Source: Candidatus Vicinibacter affinis
Lineage (GTDB): Bacteria; Bacteroidota; Bacteroidia; Chitinophagales; Saprospiraceae
Direction: 5' to 3'
NCBI GenBank assembly: GCA_016714365.1
Contig: JADJNH010000005.1
Coordinates: 248,001-312,000, forward strand
DNA length: 64,000 nucleotides
A program made the position numbers and the translations under genes. Below the pieces are notes generated by a model. It saw nothing but the letters and a program-made list of their open reading frames with translations. It was not told the DNA's origin and searched no databases. Numbering within the stretch: position 1 is the stretch's first letter; each line of letters starts with the position of its first letter. Of this stretch, positions 18,903-27,704 are shown piece after piece.

Positions 18903-20837
18903 ATGACTCAGAAAGGAGGAGAATACAGCGCGAGTAGTATTCAGGCGCTTGAAGGATTAGAGGCTGTTAGAAAAAGACCAGGAATGTATATTGGAAGTAC
19001 AGATTCCAAAGGTTTGCATCACCTTGTTTGGGAAGTGATTGATAATTCCATAGATGAGCATTTGGCTGGACACTGCACACACATTCAAGTAACTATTGAA
19101 AAGGATAATTCTGTTACCGTAAGCGACAATGGAAGAGGAATTCCGGTTGACATGCACGAAAAGCTGCAAAAGTCCGCTCTGGAAGTTGTCATGACTGTTC
19201 TTCATGCTGGAGGTAAGTTTGATAAGGATTCTTATAAAGTTTCTGGTGGTCTCCATGGTGTGGGCGTTTCTTGTGTTAATGCGCTTTCTTCCTATGTTCG
19301 GGTAGAAGTAAGAAGAGGTGGTAAAGTGTACATGCAAGAATATGAAAGAGGTAAACCTTTGGCTGATGTTAAAGTCATTGGTGATAGTTCCGACCGTGGG
19401 ACACAGGTTACCTTTAAACCAGATTATGAAATATTTGAAAATCTGATATATGATTATGATACATTAGCCCACAGGCTCAGGGAGCTTTCATTTTTAAATA
19501 GTGGTTTGTACATCTATCTTAAAGATGAAAGAGAAGAAATTCCAAGAAATGAATTATTCTTCTCTGAGGGTGGATTAAAAGAATTCGCTCTATACTTGGA
19601 TCGAACCAGAACTCCACTTTGTGAAGAGCCAATTTTTGTAAAAGGAAAAGAAGAAAACATTGAAGTCGAAGTAGCTCTTCAATACAATACTGGTTATCAG
19701 GAGAATGTATTTTCCTATGTCAACAATATCAATACCAGGGAAGGAGGAACACACGTAAGTGGATTTCGAAGGGCTTTAGCCAGAGTTTTCAAGCAATATG
19801 GTGATGATAATGGAATGTTTTCTAAGCTAAAAGTTGAAATTAGTGGGGAAGATTTTCGTGAAGGGTTAACTGGAATTGTTTCAGTAAAAGTTCCCGAACC
19901 TCAATTTAAAGGTCAAACTAAGGGAGAATTGGGTAATTCCGAAGTCGTTGGAGTTGTTTCAAGAGTAGTAGGAGATGCGTTAATTACATTTTTAGAAGAA
20001 AACCCAAAAGAAGCTCGCAAAATAATAGATAAAGTTATTTTGGCCGCTACAGCGCGCGAAGCAGCCAGAAAGGCGAGAGAAATGGTCCAAAGAAAAAATG
20101 TCCTAAGTGGTGGTGGGCTTCCCGGAAAGTTGGCTGACTGTTCTTCAAGAGTTCCTTCAGAATGTGAATTGTTCTTAGTAGAAGGAGATTCTGCCGGTGG
20201 AACAGCAAAACAAGGTAGAAATCGTCACTTTCAGGCTATTTTACCATTGAGAGGTAAAATTCTTAATGTCGAAAAAGCCATGGAACATAAAATTTATGAA
20301 AATGAAGAAATCAAAAACATGTTCACGGCTCTTGGTGTGTTTCGTCAAGAGAATGAGGAGGGAGACATCATATTAAATACCAGTAAATTAAGATACCACA
20401 AAATAGTGATCATGTGCGATGCCGACGTTGATGGTTCCCACATTACAACCTTAATTCTTACATTCTTTTATAGGTATATGAATGAAATTATTGAGAATGG
20501 TCACCTTTATATCGCAAGACCTCCACTTTATTTAGTAAAAAAAGGAAAAGAAGCCAGATACGCCTGGAATGAAAAAGAAAGAAAAGAAATATCCATTGAA
20601 TTGGGTAAGGGAAAAGAGGATAGTGTTCAAATTCAACGTTATAAGGGTTTGGGAGAAATGAATGCTGAACAATTGTGGGAAACCACTATGGACCCTGAAA
20701 GGAGAATTCTTTCAAAAGTGAATATTGAAAACGCAACATTAGCTAGTGACCGTTTTACCATGCTTATGGGAGATGATGTGCCTCCTCGCAGACAGTTTAT
20801 TGAAGAACATGCCCATTATGCAAAAATTGATATTTGA
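18903..20837 (+). CDS. gyrB: DNA gyrase subunit B
   Basis: A 644-residue type IIA topoisomerase subunit that supplies the ATPase and part of the DNA-cleavage core for negative supercoiling. It has the GHKL ATPase (VRKRPGMYIGST, VIDNSIDEHLAG, DNGRGIPVD, SGGLHGVG), the transducer domain, and the TOPRIM domain with ELFLVEGDSAGG and the metal-binding MCDADVDGSH. The GyrB-type C-terminus carries RYKGLGEMNAEQLWETTMDP, which together with the closing region distinguishes it from ParE. The ATG at 18903 (MTQKGGEYSASSIQ) was preferred over an in-frame start about 100 bp upstream, because the promoter element lies between them and homologues begin here. It stands alone, with no dnaA, dnaN or recF nearby. 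Confidence 0.96.
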   Translation: MTQKGGEYSASSIQALEGLEAVRKRPGMYIGSTDSKGLHHLVWEVIDNSIDEHLAGHCTHIQVTIEKDNSVTVSDNGRGIPVDMHEKLQKSALEVVMTVLHAGGKFDKDSYKVSGGLHGVGVSCVNALSSYVRVEVRRGGKVYMQEYERGKPLADVKVIGDSSDRGTQVTFKPDYEIFENLIYDYDTLAHRLRELSFLNSGLYIYLKDEREEIPRNELFFSEGGLKEFALYLDRTRTPLCEEPIFVKGKEENIEVEVALQYNTGYQENVFSYVNNINTREGGTHVSGFRRALARVFKQYGDDNGMFSKLKVEISGEDFREGLTGIVSVKVPEPQFKGQTKGELGNSEVVGVVSRVVGDALITFLEENPKEARKIIDKVILAATAREAARKAREMVQRKNVLSGGGLPGKLADCSSRVPSECELFLVEGDSAGGTAKQGRNRHFQAILPLRGKILNVEKAMEHKIYENEEIKNMFTALGVFRQENEEGDIILNTSKLRYHKIVIMCDADVDGSHITTLILTFFYRYMNEIIENGHLYIARPPLYLVKKGKEARYAWNEKERKEISIELGKGKEDSVQIQRYKGLGEMNAEQLWETTMDPERRILSKVNIENATLASDRFTMLMGDDVPPRRQFIEEHAHYAKIDI

Positions 20838-21346
20838 CCTTAAGGGCTTGCTTAATTTTTCTTCCTTTATTGATTTAATTAAATCCTGGGAAATAAACAT
20901 CCCATAAAATGTTGCCTAATACCAGTGTAAGTATTTCATTAGCTGCGAAAGGGGTGTGCAGGTATTTAAAAACTCTACTCTTGATTAATTTTCTCATAGT
21001 TGCCATTATACATTCCTATGAAATGTTAAAATTGAGATCATCTTCTTGTTTCAACGATGATGGCTTTTGGGAATTTGAGTAATGCCCTAAAACCAAAAAA
21101 TACATACCTGCTCCTTCAACGATTCTCTAAATTAAGTGCTTACCAACAAAACCGGTTTCTCGTTTTAATTACTTATCGTTAAAACTTAATCTGTGTTACT
21201 TTTAATTCTTTTGCTTGTACCGTAGCAACAAATTATTAATAAAGCAAATTATATATCTTATAAAAAATATATTTTGCAATATTGTTAGTCAAATTTGTCT
21301 TTTATAATATAAAAATATTGAAATATTCCTTCCAATAAATTTAAAA
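20838..21346. other. Non-coding region between gyrB and phaJ
   Basis: About 510 bp between the convergent ends of gyrB and the phaJ gene. I see no convincing open frame, RNA gene or strong terminator, only AT-rich sequence. Confidence 0.4.
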
Positions 21347-21757
21347 TTACCAGACATATTGCTTTTTATTCATCAACAAAGCCTCTCCTGTAAATGTTTG
21401 CTCGCCGGTAGCCAAGTCGAAAATGGCACAATCATACAGCACCCTGTGTTTATCGGGAAATATTTCTTTTACGGTAATAACGGCCTCATAATCCTGATCA
21501 ACAAACATTGGTTTTATCCACTGCATCGTTTGTTTCATATAAATATGCCCATCTGCCATCCACAAAATGCCAAATATCTTGGTAAAAACACTCCCTCCAA
21601 GAAAACCATGAATAATGTTTTTACCAAAAATACTGTTTGCTCCTGCAGCTGGATCAATATGAAGTGGATTCATATCTCCCGAAACCTTTGCAAAAGTATC
21701 AACATCAGATTGGGTATATCTAAAAGTATGCTTAAATTGATCACCTATTTGTAACAT
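21347..21757 (-). CDS. phaJ: MaoC-like (R)-specific enoyl-CoA hydratase
   Basis: A 136-residue hot-dog-fold hydratase. The MaoC/PhaJ catalytic segment is intact (SGDMNPLHIDP, with the Asp and His of the D-x4-H dyad, followed by the GANSIFGKNIIHGFLGGSVF section). PhaJ enzymes turn beta-oxidation trans-enoyl-CoA into (R)-3-hydroxyacyl-CoA, the substrate of PHA synthase, and the adjacent phaE and phaC genes make this role likely here. The ATG at 21757 (MLQIGDQFKHTF) gives the family's length; a longer frame to 21823 adds a charged N-terminus without homology. It is divergent from phaE with a gap of about 100 bp that must hold both promoters. Confidence 0.87.
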   Translation of the reverse strand: MLQIGDQFKHTFRYTQSDVDTFAKVSGDMNPLHIDPAAGANSIFGKNIIHGFLGGSVFTKIFGILWMADGHIYMKQTMQWIKPMFVDQDYEAVITVKEIFPDKHRVLYDCAIFDLATGEQTFTGEALLMNKKQYVW

Positions 21758-21859
21758 CTTAACTTTAATTAATAAATTATTGACATGAGGTTTGGCACCT
21801 TTTGACTTAATTTTGCGTTGCAATATTAGAGATATTTTTTTTATTCAAATTATTAAATC

Positions 21860-23329
21860 ATGGAAAAGTCCAACAGATCTTCAGACCTTATTGAAAACGT
21901 TATTGATACACACGCTAAAACCGTTGATCAGATCGTAGAAAATTCTAAAAAATTGACAAAAGATTTACCTTTAGTCAACGAAACGATCGATAAATCTCAT
22001 AAATTATTCCAACAATCGGTCTCCTCTCAAAAAGAATTGGCTATTAAAGCCTCCGAAACTTTCGAAAAAACAAGCAAACAAATGAATAACAACGCAGAAA
22101 TGGCTCAGAACTTTTTTAAGCAATGGCTTGAAAACCAAATGACATGGGCCAAAACTAATTTTAATCAACCAAATATTCCGGCATTTAATTCAGATCCGAA
22201 AGATTGGATGGCAAATTGGCAAAAATTTATGGGACAAAACACGAATCCTTTTGCCTCCATGATGAATGGAAATCCTTTCTTTTCCATGATGCAGAATAAT
22301 CCATTCATGAATATGAATTCTATGCAAAACAACATGAATGAAAATGTTACTAATTGGAGTCAATTTACTAAACAGTATCTTGACATGATGAATCAATCCT
22401 ACAATGAATGGGTAAAGCAATTTTCTAACTTAACTGCTGCGGACACCTTTAAGGGAATGAGTAATATGACTGAAAGCCTGAATAAATTTTTCGAACTTTG
22501 GATGCCAATGTTTAAATCAATCCAGGATAAATCTTTTACAGCTGAATCTTTTATGAATTCTTTGAATCCGGAAAAGTACAAGGCTTTTGTAGACAGTTTC
22601 TTCAAATTTATGCCTGAAGAAGGACAAAAAATGATGGAGCAAATGAACACTCAGTTCGTCCAGTATATGAAACATGTTAGTGAAGCTGGATTTAATGGCT
22701 ATTCATCAATGAAATCCCAAATGCAACAAATGAATGGATTAGACCAAAATCCATACTCAAATGCATGGGATATGTACCATAATTGGAGAAATGCAATTAA
22801 CGAAGCTGTCTCTCCACTAACAAAACTAACCAACGAAAACGGTCCGGTAAAAAATGTTAAAATCTGGAATGACATTAACGACTTGATGGTTGAATTCAAC
22901 ATTAAAAACAATGAGTTACAATACCTTGTATACCAAAACGGACTCAAGGTTATGGATAGACTTTCAGACAAAGTGGCCAACCAGTTAAAAGAAGGCAAAA
23001 CTATTGACAGCTTTGTCAAATTATATCAGGACTGGTTAGTTACTGGAGACGAAGTTTTCACCGAATTATTTAATGGGGACCAATACAGTAAATTGATGAC
23101 GGAAGTAAGCAGTTTGCAAATGAGACTCAAGAAAGACATTGATGATCAAATGGAAAGTTTATTCTTGGTGAATATGCCTGTTGCGACAAGAACTGAGATG
23201 GACGAGGTTTACAAAAGCATTTATGATTTAAAGAAAATGTATAGAAATCTTGAGAAAATGTTCAGTGCCGAGAAAACTGAACAACAGGAGAAAGTAGTTC
23301 CTGAAACTAAAACTTCCAAGAAAAAGTAA
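21860..23329 (+). CDS. phaE: PHA synthase subunit PhaE with phasin-like N-terminal extension
   Basis: A 489-residue, mostly helical protein. The C-terminal half (about residues 160-470) has the PhaE layout of class III polyhydroxyalkanoate synthases, including a late VNMPVATRTEMDEVYKSIYDLKK segment, which is the most conserved PhaE stretch. The N-terminal ~100 residues look like a phasin coiled-coil (QSVSSQKELAIKASETFEK), which would bind granule surfaces. Between them lies a Met/Asn-rich low-complexity stretch with three NPF units at about residues 130-165. PhaE is usually around 300-400 residues, so this form is long. A strong terminator lies between this gene and phaC. The C-terminus ends in a Lys-rich tail. 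Confidence 0.82.
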   Translation: MEKSNRSSDLIENVIDTHAKTVDQIVENSKKLTKDLPLVNETIDKSHKLFQQSVSSQKELAIKASETFEKTSKQMNNNAEMAQNFFKQWLENQMTWAKTNFNQPNIPAFNSDPKDWMANWQKFMGQNTNPFASMMNGNPFFSMMQNNPFMNMNSMQNNMNENVTNWSQFTKQYLDMMNQSYNEWVKQFSNLTAADTFKGMSNMTESLNKFFELWMPMFKSIQDKSFTAESFMNSLNPEKYKAFVDSFFKFMPEEGQKMMEQMNTQFVQYMKHVSEAGFNGYSSMKSQMQQMNGLDQNPYSNAWDMYHNWRNAINEAVSPLTKLTNENGPVKNVKIWNDINDLMVEFNIKNNELQYLVYQNGLKVMDRLSDKVANQLKEGKTIDSFVKLYQDWLVTGDEVFTELFNGDQYSKLMTEVSSLQMRLKKDIDDQMESLFLVNMPVATRTEMDEVYKSIYDLKKMYRNLEKMFSAEKTEQQEKVVPETKTSKKK

Positions 23330-23345
23330 AATCAAATAATTTTTT

Positions 23346-23376
23346 AAAAGCCTGGTTTTAACGACCAGGCTTTTTT
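23346..23376 (+). terminator. Strong intrinsic terminator between phaE and phaC
   Basis: AAAAGCCTGGT, a 7-nt loop and ACCAGGCTTTT form an 11-bp perfect stem continuing into a T-run. It lies 17 bp after the phaE stop and 30 bp before the phaC start. Confidence 0.85.
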
Positions 23377-23405
23377 ATTTTTGCCATCTACAAAAAACAA
23401 TATTT

Positions 23406-24458
23406 ATGATAAATACTAATTCCGTTTTTGGAGAATTTCTGGAAATTGGTGAAAAACTTAAAAAGGGCTATGAAACTCTAAAGTCAATTGACTCTGTGGA
23501 AGTCGCCACAACACCTAAGGAACTTGTTTGGTCTTGCGACAAAGTTCAAATGTTTCATTATATAAGAGAAACTCCAGCCAAATGTAAAACCCCCGTACTT
23601 GTTTCTTTTGCTATCATGAACAGACATGACGTTCTTGACCTTCAACCTGACAGAAGTCTCATGAAGAAACTTTTGGACGAAGGCCTTGACATATATATAA
23701 TGGATTGGGGTTATCCAAGTAAAGCTGACCGCTTCCTTTCTATGGAAGATTATATTCTTGGTTACATGGATGATGCTATTGACTTTATTAGGAATGCACA
23801 TAAGATCGATAAAATCCACAAAATGGGAATTTGCCAAGGTGGACTCTTCAGTATGATATATGCATCAATATTTCCCGAAAAGCTTAAATCATTAACAACC
23901 TATGTGGCTCCATATGATTTTAAAAATGCAAACTGCAATATGCTGTTTAAATGGACAAAATATGTGGATGTGGACACCATGGTCAACACTCAAGGCATAA
24001 TTAGCGCTGATATGCTAAACAATGCTTTCAGTATGCTTAAACCAAGTATGGATATTGCTAAATTTTTCGGGGTTTTGGAAATGATGGATGATCGTGACAA
24101 ATTGATGAACTTTTTGAGAATGGAAAAGTGGAAAAACGACTGTCCTGATTTAAGTGGAGAAATGTATAGAAAATATATTAAAGATCTATTTAGAGACAAC
24201 AAATTAGTGAACGGTGAATTTGAATTAGACGGTAAGATTGTAGATTTAAAAAATATGACCGTACCTTTTTTAAATGTTTATGCCACGGAAGATAATATTA
24301 TTCCTAACGAATCTACTGTTTCTGTCATGGATAAAATTGGTAGTAAAGACAAACAACTATATGCTTTCCCTGGAGGCCATATCGGTGTGTTCGTTGGCGC
24401 TAAGTCACAAAAAGAACTTGCACCAAGCGTCGCCAAATGGGTAATTGAACGATGCTGA
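23406..24458 (+). CDS. phaC: Class III polyhydroxyalkanoate synthase, catalytic subunit PhaC
   Basis: A 350-residue alpha/beta-hydrolase-fold polymerase that joins (R)-3-hydroxyacyl-CoA units into PHA on the granule surface, working with PhaE. The lipase-like box is GICQGG with the nucleophile Cys143. The Asp (VYATEDNIIP) and His (FPGGHIGVFVG) of the triad are present, as are the conserved PVLVSFAIMNRHDVLDL and IMDWGYPSKAD sections. The length is that of class III enzymes, shorter than class I/II. It follows phaE by 76 bp, but a terminator lies between, so its expression may be set separately or by read-through. A second terminator follows the stop. Confidence 0.93.
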   Translation: MINTNSVFGEFLEIGEKLKKGYETLKSIDSVEVATTPKELVWSCDKVQMFHYIRETPAKCKTPVLVSFAIMNRHDVLDLQPDRSLMKKLLDEGLDIYIMDWGYPSKADRFLSMEDYILGYMDDAIDFIRNAHKIDKIHKMGICQGGLFSMIYASIFPEKLKSLTTYVAPYDFKNANCNMLFKWTKYVDVDTMVNTQGIISADMLNNAFSMLKPSMDIAKFFGVLEMMDDRDKLMNFLRMEKWKNDCPDLSGEMYRKYIKDLFRDNKLVNGEFELDGKIVDLKNMTVPFLNVYATEDNIIPNESTVSVMDKIGSKDKQLYAFPGGHIGVFVGAKSQKELAPSVAKWVIERC

Positions 24459-24480
24459 TAGAAATTAATAAATCACAAAT

Positions 24481-24519
24481 AATAAAGCCGCTTTATACTT
24501 CATCTAAAGCGGCTTTATT
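24481..24519. terminator. Bidirectional intrinsic terminator after phaC
   Basis: A 15-bp perfect stem (AATAAAGCCGCTTTA and its complement TAAAGCGGCTTTATT) around a 9-nt loop, with T- and A-rich flanks on both sides. It serves phaC on the plus strand and the convergent gene at 24528-24953 on the minus strand. Confidence 0.88.
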
Positions 24520-24527
24520 ATTTAACT

Positions 24528-24953
24528 TTAGTGTTTTCCCCAAACTTCAACCAGAGCTTGCTTGTTGCGGAAATTTTTTGTGTCATACCATAAGATTACC
24601 TTTTTTATAACTCGCCGATTTCCTTCAAGGTCAATTACCCTGCTTTCAGATCCAGCCTTCAATTCTTCCTTAAGTTCTATTTCCTGTTCCGTCCCGTCTC
24701 CATAAACAACCTTACACTTATGCATATTAATTCCAGATCTTTTGACTTTAATTTGGACAGATTTAAAGAACCCATTATTTCTTCCGACCAAAATTTCATC
24801 CCTGTCAAGATTAAACTTGACGGTTTTAGTACCCAAGAGCTCCCAAGCTGGCTGTTCAAAATTGTTAATCTCAATGGCTGGGCTTGCGCCAATTGTCTTT
24901 AATCCCACTAAAAAACTAAGGACCAATAAGTAAAAGTGAACTTGCTTTTTCAT
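24528..24953 (-). CDS. Secreted protein resembling DUF2541
   Basis: A 141-residue protein with a signal peptide (MKKQVHFYLLVLSFLVGLKTIGAS). The mature domain of about 115 residues is all-beta, with the pattern WELLGTKTVKF-x-D-x-DEILVG, then GFFKSVQIKVKRSGI, a VVYGDGTEQEI strand and IDLEGNRRVIKKV. This resembles the small periplasmic DUF2541/YaaI family, whose function is not established. The ATG at 24953 was chosen because the signal peptide starts there; a longer frame to 25001 adds 16 residues of unlikely sequence. It is monocistronic, convergent with phaC, and shares a terminator with it. Confidence 0.7.
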   Translation of the reverse strand: MKKQVHFYLLVLSFLVGLKTIGASPAIEINNFEQPAWELLGTKTVKFNLDRDEILVGRNNGFFKSVQIKVKRSGINMHKCKVVYGDGTEQEIELKEELKAGSESRVIDLEGNRRVIKKVILWYDTKNFRNKQALVEVWGKH

Positions 24954-25383
24954 AATTTTTTCTTTTTTGACTCGTACAATTTGAAAAGGTTTAAAATACA
25001 CTGAATGACCCTGAAATTATTAGAAATTTATTATATTGTTAAGTAAATTATTAATTGTCAAACAGGTTCTCGGATCTTCAGATTTATAGTTGATTTCATG
25101 AACACTATTTTTCTTTTATTATTTCTTGCCCTATGTCTTTATTTTGTGCTTTCTCCAAGGATTGGTATAACCCTGTTTTAGCCTATTAGGAGTTTTACTT
25201 ATCGACTAAAATAAATTATCTGTTATCAATCCGATGTTATCAAACTATTTATCTTTATTCTTCCTGTTAAAAGTTGTTTCTTTTATATTTCTATACACTT
25301 TAGGATTTATGAATTTTGCATGACTCATAATAAATTAGCTCCGTTGAGAATTCACTTTGGGTATTAAATTTGGACTAATGAAC
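24954..25383. other. Non-coding region with one possible micro-ORF
   Basis: About 430 bp of AT-rich sequence between two minus-strand genes; it should hold the promoter for the gene at 24528-24953. The only item of note is a short hydrophobic frame on the plus strand at 25098-25181, listed separately. Confidence 0.4.
25098..25181 (+). CDS. Possible 27-residue hydrophobic micro-protein
   Basis: An ATG-initiated frame of 27 codons ends at TAG and encodes a single hydrophobic segment with a short polar end (MNTIFLLLFLALCLYFVLS then PRIGITLF). Its size and make-up fit small membrane proteins, but such frames arise easily in AT-rich DNA, and I see no clear promoter or conserved neighbour. Function unknown. 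Confidence 0.2.
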   Translation: MNTIFLLLFLALCLYFVLSPRIGITLF

Positions 25384-26070
25384 TTAGTTCAAAGTTGATA
25401 ATTTTTTTCCATTCTCCTGATTAGATACTTTTTTAAGCTCATTTCTGCTTCTAAAATAAGCCAGCGCATATGTTCCAAACAAAATCACCACAGCTGCAAC
25501 AAATGCAGATAGGTAAATCCATTCAAGAATTAAAGAAGTAGCCGGATAAACCGGTTTAATAAAAAGTGACGAACCAATAGCTAGAGTTATTGTAATAATT
25601 AAAAGAAGCACCACTGATGCCATTGGTTTTTTTAATTTGGTATGATTTTTCGACAATAATAACGAAAATAATTTTTCCTTAAAGTTCAGATCAGCCGGAA
25701 ACATTCGTATGAGATCTGAATATATTTCCAGGGCGATTTCTGTTTTTCTTTGACTTGTATAAAGAGTAGCCTTCAGTTCCAATATTTCAGAATAAACTCT
25801 TTTATGCTTAAATTCAAAAGTCTCTTGATTTAAGACTTCAACAATTATTTCGTCCGCCAGTCTCTGGAAATTTTGTGTTTTGTCAAGGAAAAATAAAGCT
25901 TTTAAATAAGTAATTTTAATTTCAACAGATTCTTCAAATCCCAATTGTTCAACTTCCTCTGAGTAATGTGTAAAAAAAGCAATTTGATCATAATATGCCT
26001 TAATTGGAATATTTTTAAATCTCTCATATATCCGTGAAAGATGAACCTTATTTTTGGGTATACTGGTCAT
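25384..26070 (-). CDS. Hypothetical helical protein with two C-terminal transmembrane segments
   Basis: A 228-residue protein. The first ~150 residues are helical with TPR-like periodicity (TETALEIYSDLIRMFPADLNF-type pattern at about residues 115-135). Two hydrophobic segments at about residues 152-172 and 183-205 anchor it in the inner membrane, followed by a charged tail. No family is recognised. It overlaps the upstream cyclase gene by 23 nt and is the last gene of the ten-gene minus-strand cluster that begins at dtd, so it is very likely co-transcribed with it. Confidence 0.7.
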   Translation of the reverse strand: MTSIPKNKVHLSRIYERFKNIPIKAYYDQIAFFTHYSEEVEQLGFEESVEIKITYLKALFFLDKTQNFQRLADEIIVEVLNQETFEFKHKRVYSEILELKATLYTSQRKTEIALEIYSDLIRMFPADLNFKEKLFSLLLSKNHTKLKKPMASVVLLLIITITLAIGSSLFIKPVYPATSLILEWIYLSAFVAAVVILFGTYALAYFRSRNELKKVSNQENGKKLSTLN

Positions 26071-26818
26071 TTTTTAATTGATATAATATTGGTCTGGATG
26101 GTACTGCGTCAAGGTCCAATGGTGCTAAATGCAAAAACAACATATTGTCTCCATCTGGGAAGTCCTCTGGAACGTAAACTAATTCCGTAATAGTGCAAGT
26201 TTTTGCCCTTTCCCCTTTCCAAAAAGCTCTATGAGCTAATAATCGTCCTTCGTCTTCTTCTCTATCAACAGAGGGAAAATCTACTAATATATGTTTAAAA
26301 CCCTTTTGAACAATAAACTCCATAGCCTCTTCTGAAAGGTACGTGGGATTTGTACCTGAATAGTGTTTTTTCTTTTTAGAAATTGGGTTTGGCAGTGTTC
26401 TTATAGTCAATGTCTCAGATACCACATCTGCTAACAATTGTTCTAAGGTAAACCTTTCTATGACTAGATCTCCATCATCTCTTTTGGTTGGATAAACGGA
26501 GCAAAGATGATTTTTAAAAACATAATTTTTCAATATTTCGTTGACGGAAATAAATTCATCAGTGATGTGTCCCACACATTCTGTATGCGTTCCATTACCA
26601 TGTACATTAAGCTTTACATTGCTAAAATTTACTGGACCGCCCTCTTTAACAGAACCAATAAAAGCTCCTGCTTTTACTGGTATACTATCAAAAAATGGTG
26701 CATAAAAGCAATTTACTTGTTCTATTCCAGTTTTAAATGAAATAGAAATATCAACCGCTTTGTTTAGATCAATTACAATTGTTCCTTCAATAGATATTTC
26801 CTTTATCTCTTTTAACAT
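26048..26818 (-). CDS. Cyclase/kynurenine-formamidase family protein
   Basis: A 256-residue protein of the metal-dependent cyclase (KynB-like) superfamily. The core metal-binding signature H-x-G-T-H-x-D-x-P-x-H is recognisable as HGNGTHTECVGH (about residues 74-85), with Glu and Val replacing the usual Asp and Pro. Later segments (FKHILVDFPSVDREEDEG, AHRAFW, NMLFLHLAPLDLDAVPSRPI) also fit the family. No other tryptophan-catabolism genes are nearby, so the substrate is unknown and the kynurenine role is not supported. It is 1 bp downstream of NAD kinase in the operon. Confidence 0.8.
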   Translation of the reverse strand: MLKEIKEISIEGTIVIDLNKAVDISISFKTGIEQVNCFYAPFFDSIPVKAGAFIGSVKEGGPVNFSNVKLNVHGNGTHTECVGHITDEFISVNEILKNYVFKNHLCSVYPTKRDDGDLVIERFTLEQLLADVVSETLTIRTLPNPISKKKKHYSGTNPTYLSEEAMEFIVQKGFKHILVDFPSVDREEDEGRLLAHRAFWKGERAKTCTITELVYVPEDFPDGDNMLFLHLAPLDLDAVPSRPILYQLKNDQYTQK

Positions 26819-26819
26819 T

Positions 26820-27704
26820 TCAATTCCTTTGGTCCAATCCCCAATTTAATTTTGTATGTATAGTTTTTAGAAAACTTACAGGTTGCAATTGTATTAATCG
26901 CACAGTATATTCACACTTTCTTATAGCCAATTGATGCCTTGAATGTATTATTTCCTTTCTTGAGTCAAGAGTGCATAAAAAATTCTCAGATCGACCTTCT
27001 ACTTCAAAAGTTAAAACCGAATGATCTGGTATGATAATGGGTCTTACATTGAGATTGTGTGGTGCCACAGGTGTGATTACGAGGCTGGATGAATCAGGAA
27101 ATATTATGGGTCCTCCACAGGATAACGAATATCCGGTAGAACCGGTTGGAGACGCAACAATTAGTCCATCTGCCCAATATGAGTTAAGAAAATCCCCATT
27201 GATATAAGTATGAATGGTAATCATTGAAGAATTGTCCCTCTTTAATATGGTAAAATCATTTAATGCTATTGGAATTTCGCCAAACAGATTTTCTGTACTG
27301 TCCAGTTTTAATAAGCTCCTTTCTTCCACTTCATAACTTCCATTAACAAGTTGATAAATAGCATCAGGTATTAATTTTTTTTCAATACTTGCTAAAAAAC
27401 CAAGCCTCCCCATGTTTATACCCAGTATTGGAACCTTACTATCTCTTACAAGTGTAACGGCTTGTAAAATTGTTCCATCTCCCCCCAAACTCAATAAACA
27501 CCCTGGTCTTATTCTAATAATATCCTCATACGTCGCCCAGGTTTTATCTTTATATTTGTTTTGCAAATCTTCTGGCAATTCATCCAAGTACTCTTTAAAA
27601 ATCCAAAATTCTGTTCTATTCTCATTTAGTTGAACCAAGAGACCTAATAGATGAGTTAGATCTTCAATTTTTATCTTCTGTCCGAAAATTAAAAGTTTTG
27701 TCAA
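26820..27704 (-). CDS. nadK: NAD kinase
   Basis: A 294-residue ATP-NAD kinase making NADP in the cytoplasm. It has the signature SLGGDGTILQAV, with the catalytic Asp in GGDGT (about residue 75), the NMGRLGFLA motif, and the C-terminal DGLIVASPTGSTGYSLSCGGPI. The length is typical. It overlaps the upstream barrel gene by 4 nt. In many Bacteroidota nadK sits next to a CBS-domain gene and an Omp85 gene, and both kinds of gene occur just upstream here (29106-29762 and 27701-29113). Confidence 0.96.
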   Translation of the reverse strand: MTKLLIFGQKIKIEDLTHLLGLLVQLNENRTEFWIFKEYLDELPEDLQNKYKDKTWATYEDIIRIRPGCLLSLGGDGTILQAVTLVRDSKVPILGINMGRLGFLASIEKKLIPDAIYQLVNGSYEVEERSLLKLDSTENLFGEIPIALNDFTILKRDNSSMITIHTYINGDFLNSYWADGLIVASPTGSTGYSLSCGGPIIFPDSSSLVITPVAPHNLNVRPIIIPDHSVLTFEVEGRSENFLCTLDSRKEIIHSRHQLAIRKCEYTVRLIQLQPVSFLKTIHTKLNWGLDQRN

